Assembly: GCA_947471745.1 (NCBI GenBank) | Contig: CANJKZ010000723.1 | Location: 8,507,001-8,571,000, forward strand | Source of the DNA: Closterium sp. Naga37s-1 | Lineage: Eukaryota; Streptophyta; Zygnematophyceae; Desmidiales; Closteriaceae | Direction: 5' to 3' | Length of the DNA: 64,000 nt | Shown here: positions 58,331 through 64,000 of the stretch, piece after piece | How positions within the stretch are numbered: the first letter of the stretch is position 1 | Layout of the letters: every line of letters starts with the position of its first letter | Program-made: the position numbers and the translations under genes | Notes under the pieces: model-generated | Databases searched by the model: none | What the model was told of the DNA's origin: nothing | Seen by the model: the letters and a program-made list of their open reading frames with translations, nothing else

Positions 58331-59601
58331 TGGTATAGAGCGGGTTCCCTAGTGGGACCATTTCTTCGTAAGGGCCCACCATCTAATTTTTTTTTTCCTA
58401 CCCTGCCCGAAGTGCGCTTCGCGCTCTGACCTGCCCTACCCTTTCGCGGCCCCTTAGCGGCCTGCCCTGCTCCTGAGGCCCGTCGCGGTCCCCCTTTGCG
58501 GCCCCTTCGCGGCCCCTTAGCGGCCCCTTCGCGGCCCCTTAGCGGCCCCCTTCGCGGCCCCTTAGCGGCCCCTTAGCGGCCCCTTCGCTGCCCCCTTCGC
58601 GGCCCCTTCGTGGCCCCTTAGCGGCCCCCCTTCCCGGCCCCTTCCCGGCCCCTTCCCGGCCCCTTCGCGGCCCCTTCGCGGCCCCGTAGTGGCCCCTTCG
58701 CGGTCCCTTAGCGGCCCCTTCCCGGCCCCTTCGCGGCCCCTTCGCGGCCCCTTAGCGGCCCCTTCGCGGCCCCTTCGCGGCCCCGCCCCGTTGCCCGTAG
58801 CGGCCCCGCCCCGTCGCCAGTCGCGGCCCCGCCCCGTCGCCACCCAGGTGTCGCCCCTGCCTCGTCGCGACGCCTCAGCGGGACCCGCGCGTCGCCCGCG
58901 CCTCATCGCGACGCCCCTGCGGGACCCGCGAGGCGCGGCTCCTGCGCGTCGCGACGCCCCAACGGGACTCGGGCGTCGCCCCCGCTCGTCGCGACGCCCC
59001 TGCCCGCCGCGGCGCCCTGCCCTAACCCGCGCCCGACCTTCGGACGGCCGCCCCTGCCCCCGCCCCTTGCAGCAGCTGCCCCTGCAGCAGCCGCCCCTGG
59101 CCCCTGGAGCAGCCACCCCTGCAGCAGCCGCCCCTCGCCCCTGGAGCAGCCGCACCTGCAGCAGCCGCCCCTGGCCACTGGAGCAGCCGCCCCTGCAGCA
59201 GCCGCTTCTGGCCACTGGGGCAGCCGCCCCTGCAGCAGCCGCCCCTGGCCCCTGGAGCAGCCGCCCCTGCAGCAGCCGCCCCTGCAGCAGCCGCCCCTGG
59301 CCCCTGGAGCAGCCGCCCCTGGCCCCTGGAGCAGCCGCCCCTGCAGCAGCCGCCCCTGGCCCCTGGAGCAGCCGCCCCTGCAGCAGCCGCCCCTGGCCCC
59401 TGGAGCAGCCGCCCCTGGAGCAGCCGCCCCTGCAGCTGCCGCGGAGCCCTTGCCCTGCAGTGGTAGCGGCCTCGCCGTTGCCGCCGTCGTACGCCTGCCC
59501 TTCTCGCCACTGGAGAGCACTGCCCTGCCCGTACTGCTGTTATTGCTGCTCCTGCTGCTACTGCTCTTTCTACTGCTACTGCTGCTCCTGGCGTGGCCAG
59601 A

Positions 59602-62600
59602 TGCAGCTCCAGCGCCGTCCGCGTCAGTCCCTCACGCCCCAACAGCTTCGTGAGTGGTACGCTAGTTGGGGTTGTAGGGGGGGCCGCGCTGCTACTACTG
59701 CTACTGCTGCTATTGCGGCTACTACTGCTACTGCTGCTACTGCTGCTACTGCGGCTACTACTGCTACTGCTACTCCTGGCGGTGGCCAGCTGCAGCTCTA
59801 GCGACGTTCGCGTGAGTCCCTCCCGCCCCAGCAGCTTCGTGAGTGGTACGCTAGTTGGGGTTGTCGGGGTGGCCATAGTGGGAGTTGTCCTGGAGTGAGT
59901 AGTTCGGGAGCTTCTTGTAGTGGCCAGGTGCAGCTGCAGCGTCGTCCGCACGAGACCCTTTCGCCCCAGCAGCTTCGCGAGTGGTACGCTCAGAGTAGAG
60001 GGTCACTGAGTAGTGCTCGCTGCCCGTACGTCATTCGCACAGGTGTCCGGACTGGTCAGCCTTGCGGGACTCCTGGTCACACAGAGTCCCGCTGCTTCGC
60101 CCGTCTGAGCGACGCTTGGCGTACAGAGTTTGGCGACGACGCTGAGCTCCCCTCCTGGCTGGAGCTGCTTAGGCAGAGTGTAGATATCTTTGCTCTTGAC
60201 TATGATGCTCTTCTCACTGCAATGTATGCATTGTCTACTAGTGCTGAGGGTGCCTGTCACCTGTGTGTGCCGCCTGACCCCGATATCCAGTCTGCTACTC
60301 TAGGTGCTGGTGAGGCTGCTGCTCTAGGTGCTCGTGCGTCTCCCGCTCAAGGTGTCGGTGAGGCTGCTGCTCTAGGTGCTAGTGAGTCTCCTGCTCCAGG
60401 TGCTGGTAAGTCTGCTCTCTCTGGTGCTGCGCCTGCTGCGGTCTTGCACACCTTCACCCTTGACTTGGGTGCTTCCCGCTCCTTCTTTCGAGACCGCACC
60501 ACCCTCACGCCGCTTAGTCGGCCGGTTGCAGTCTCCCTGGCAGACCCCTCTGGGGGTCCTGTCCTTGCTCACTACTCCACTGTCCTACCGTGTCCGGCGG
60601 CCCCGTCTGGCTCCCTGTCAGGTCTTTACCTCCCCTCGTTCTCTACGAACTTGGTGAGTGGTGCTGACCTGCAGGATGGAGGGGTTGACCAGTTCACTCC
60701 TGCGAGTCAGCGAGTGACCCACTGCACGTGTGCTCGGACGGGCCGACACTTGGCCACGTTTACCCGTCAGTCGGGGTCGAGCCTGTACACACTGACGACT
60801 GAGTCTCCTTCGGTTACTGCGTCTGGTCAGGTTGCTGCGTCGGGTCAGGTGTCTGCTGCAGCGTCTCGGTCTGGTCCTGAGTCTGCCCCCTGCTCGTGTC
60901 GCCTCCTGTCCCACCAGACTCTCCTCTGGCACCACCGCCTTGGTCACCCCTCCCTGCCTCGTCTCCGAGGCATGGCCTCCCGTGTCCTTGTCTCTGGTCT
61001 CCCCAAGTCCCTCCCTCCCCTTCCTCCGGGGCCTGCCCCTACCTGCGTTCCCTGCGTCGAGGGACGGCAGCGCGCCGCTCCTCACTCCTCCGAGTTTCCT
61101 CCGACAGAGGCCCGCGTCCGTGGACAGGGTCATGAGCGTTAATTCCTGCCGGTGGTTGACGACTACTCGCGTTACACCACAGTCTTCCCCTTGCGCCGCA
61201 AGGGCGAGGTCACTGAGGTGTTGATCGATTGGATCCGCGCTGCTCGTCTCCAGCTCAGAGAGAGTTTCGGCTCGGACTTTCCTGTTCTGCGTCTGCACTC
61301 CGACAGAGGTGGAGAGTTTTCCTCCGACCTTCTGCGAGCCTTCTGTCGTGCGGAGGGCATCCGCCAGACGTTCACGCTTCCGGCCTCTCCACAGCAAAAT
61401 GGGATTGCTGAGCGCCGCATTGGCATGGTCATGGACGTCGCTCGTACGTCCATGATCCATGCGGCTGCTCCCCATTTTCTGTGGCCGTTTGCGGTTCAGT
61501 ACGCGGCGCATCAGATCAACCTTCAGCCCCGGGTCTCCATGCCGGAGACCTCCCCTGCTCTGCGGTGGACGGGGAAGGTTGGCGATGCGTCTGCGTTCCG
61601 TGTCTGAGGATCTCGAGCTTTTGTCCGCGATTTGTCTGCGGACAAGCTGTCCTCCCGTGCTGTTCCCTGCGTCTTCCTTCGCTTCCCCCCTAACGCGCCT
61701 GGTTGGCAGTTTTACCACCCCACCTCGCGCCGTGTTCTGTCCTCTCAGGACGTCACGTTTGACGAGTCGGTTCCCTACTACCGTCTCTTCCCCTACCGCA
61801 CTGCTCCCCTTCCCCCCCCCGCCGCTCTTCCTCGTGCCAGGTCCCCCCCCGGTAGACCCCCTCCCCCCCCAGGGTCCTGCTCCCTCAGGTGCGTCCCAGG
61901 TAGACGCGGTCGAGCCTGTCGAGGTCGCTGTTGACTCTGGAGCTGCTAGGGGTGCTGAGCCTGCGGGTGCCGGGTCTGGGGGTGCTGAGCCTGAGCGTGC
62001 AGAGCCTGGGGGTGCTGAGTCTGGGGGTGCTGAGCCTGGAGGTGTTGAGTCTGGGGGTGCTGAGCCTGGGGTTGCTGAGTCTGGGGGTGCGGAGCCTGAG
62101 GGTGCTGGGCCTACTCGTGTGGAGTCTGGTGGTGCTGGGCCTGGAGGTCCTTCTGGTGCTTCGTCCCGGCGGGAACCACTCTCTCCGCAGGAGCTGCGCG
62201 AGTGGTTTGCTAGGCGCTGGCGCCGTGCTGCTGGAGCTGGTGGTGCTTCCGGCGCTGGAGGTTCTGCTGCGGCTGGAGGTCCTTCTGCTGCTGGGGCTGC
62301 TGGGGGTTCTGGAGCCACGGGTCCCGGAGGTGCTCGTACTGGAGGTACTGGAGCTGCCGGGCCTGGTGGTGCTACTGGAGCTAGAGCTGCTAGCGGTGCT
62401 GGAGCTGGCGGTGCTGCTGGAGTAGTTGCTGCTGGAGGTACTGGAGCTGGAGCTGCTTCGTCTTCCGGTGGTCCAGCTGGAGCTGGAGCTATTGGAGCTG
62501 CTGGAGCTAGAGGTGCTGCTGGAGCCGGTGCTCCTGTGGGTGCTGGAGTTGGCGCTACTGGAGCAGCTGGTGGAGCTGCTGGAGCTGTTGGAGCTTACTC

Positions 62601-64000
62601 TGGGGGTGTTGGTGCTGTCCCTGCTGGTTTTGGAGGTGCTGCGCGGCCACGGCCGTACTTCGTTCCGCTCCTTCAGCAGGTTCTTGGTCTTCCGCCCTCT
62701 ACTGGTCCTGCTCCTCCCTTAGGGTGTCCACCGCCTGTCCAGTCCGAGTCACAGTTACAGCCCGCCTCCCCACTGCCTGCTCCTTCTCCCTACACTGGTC
62801 CTACTGGAGGTCTTGCTGAGCGTCGTGAGCCTGCGTCTCGTCCTGCGTCGCCTGTTCGTGCTGCTCGCACTGGTAGTCGTGTTCCGCGTCAGCGTCCTCC
62901 TGCGGTCCCAGGCACGCACCAGATGGCACTGCGTCCTTCCACTGCTCCACTGCGTGTCCCTTTGCCGTCTCCTCCAGAGTCCTCTCTTCCTGCTCTTGCT
63001 GACCTGGAGTCGGACTCCCTTCGTGCTGCCAGCCCTACTGTCACGCGTCTCCTCGCTACTGTTGTCACTGACCCTTCCTTTGAGTCCACTGCTGCGTCTG
63101 CCTTAGTTGCTGAGCTTGTCGACTTCGCTGCTCACTATCGTCTAGACTACGCCGCTAGTCTTGTTGCTGAGTCTGAGTCTGTCTGTCCTCCGTCCGTCGG
63201 GGGGAAGTGTGCTCTTAGCACGGACGTCCTTGAGGACAGGTAGGAGGATTTCCAGTGTTTTGCTGCTGCTTTACCTCATCTCGTGTCCATGCTGATTGCA
63301 CCTGAGGGAGACCCAGATGCACCAGACATCCCGACTCCGCGCTCTTATGCAGAGGCGATAGAGGGTCCCTACTCCTCTCAGTGGCAGTCAGCCATGGACG
63401 CAGATATGGCTTCCTGGAAGTCCACAGGCACCTACGTCGACGAGGTTCCCCCACCTGGGGCGAACATCGTCAGTGGCATGTGGATTTTCAGGGTGAAGCG
63501 GCCGCCGGGTTCTCCGCCTGTCTTCAAGGCGCGTTACGTGGCTCGAGGCTTCAGTCAGCGGCAGGAAGTTGACTACTTTCAGACCTTCTCTCCCACCCCG
63601 AAGATGACCACTCTTCGGGTGCTGCTGCACATAGCCGCTCAGCGCGACTATGAGCTTCACTCTCTTGACTTCAGCACTGCTTTCCTACAGGGCAGCCTGC
63701 ACGAGGAGATCTGGCTGCGCCGCCCTCCTGGCTTCACTGGGTCGTTTCCTCCTGGTACCCAGTGGAGCCTCCGGCGGCCAGTCTACGGTCTCCGCCAGGC
63801 GCCCCATGAGTGGCACGACACACTGAGGACTACACTTGCGGCTCTTGGCTTTGCTCCTTCTACTGCCGACCCGTCGCTGTTTCTACGCACCGACACCTCC
63901 TTGCCGCCGTTCTACATCCTCGTGTACGTCGACGACTTGGTCTTTGCCACAGCTGACACTGTTGGACTCGCCCACGTGAAGTCCGAGCTGCAGAAGAGAC
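59602..64000 (+). pseudogene. Copia-D gag-pol pseudogene
   Basis: Gag starts near 59602 (MQLQRRPRQSLTPQQLREWY) and, like Copia-C, has no Copia-A-type N-terminus. A poly Ala/Thr stretch and a frame change follow. 59895-61142 holds a second QQLREWYAQ motif, the expanded knuckle (CPYVIRTGVRTGQPCG), protease with DLGA in place of DSGA, and HHRLGHPS. A 39-bp deletion near 61110 removes the HMDVWGP segment with the first integrase Asp, and TAA follows at 61140-61142. Integrase resumes (61152-61607, HSDRGGEF, NGIAERR) to a TGA in place of a Trp codon. The repeat linker is frame-shifted, a TAG at 63241 replaces a Gln codon, and RT continues to the window end with YVDD near 63925. Confidence 0.9.

Larger units (their letters stand above)
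58206..64000 (+). mobile_element. Copia-D: decayed copia element, cut by the window end
   Basis: 5' LTR 58206-58330 (125 bp, about 80% like Copia-C), primer site TGGTATAGAGCGGG, CGGCCCCTTCG-type leader repeats (58436-58790), an Ala/Pro-type minisatellite (59080-59440), then gag-pol running off the window inside RT. The putative target site is GGTGC (58201-58205); the other end is not in the window. Confidence 0.9.

Overview
The window looks like nuclear DNA of a streptophyte, most plausibly a charophyte green alga (a Zygnematophyceae such as Closterium would fit, but the sequence does not prove it). The reasons are short GT-AG introns in GC-rich DNA, many purine/pyrimidine and CAG-type microsatellites, a plant-type eIF5, an L-type lectin receptor-like kinase, a GRAS-family relic, Ty3 chromovirus and Ty1/copia LTR retrotransposons, and a Harbinger-type MITE. 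All products were assigned by reading motifs; no database search was possible.

Layout. 3-1260 (+): last two exons of an unrecognised gene. 3246-11606 (-): a ten-exon DUF2045 (KIAA0930-family) gene whose reading frame closes exactly across all nine introns. 14086-15483 (-): two-exon eIF5. 16485-29466 (-): a complete Ty3 chromovirus (5-bp target duplication ACAAG) into whose pol a complete, open-frame copia element (Copia-A, 19638-27096, +, target duplication AAGTC) has inserted. 30897-38108 (+): a nine-exon receptor-like (pseudo)kinase with signal peptide, DUF642-like domain, L-type lectin domain, membrane helix and kinase domain. 38663-39083: MITE. 40073-42325 (-): a gene for a conserved-looking one-helix protein of unknown function with a likely organelle-targeting leader. 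43400-55953 (-): decayed Copia-B (target duplication AAGCG) containing decayed Copia-C (48312-55319, -, target duplication CGACT). 56190-57166 (+): GRAS-family pseudogene. 57388-58113: 181-bp satellite. 58206-64000 (+): decayed Copia-D, cut by the window end.

The most unusual feature is in the introns of the host genes. Nearly every exon of the DUF2045 gene and of the receptor-kinase gene, and one exon of the 40-42 kb gene, is accompanied in the neighbouring intron by one to four partial, decaying copies of itself, usually keeping the splice acceptor or donor. Many copies are separated by a short palindrome around the core TTTTGAGGCGCCTCAAAA. In the kinase gene one exon end plus donor has been amplified into eight near-identical 60-bp units. 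This looks like recurrent palindrome-associated duplication of exon edges and is the best candidate here for something undescribed.
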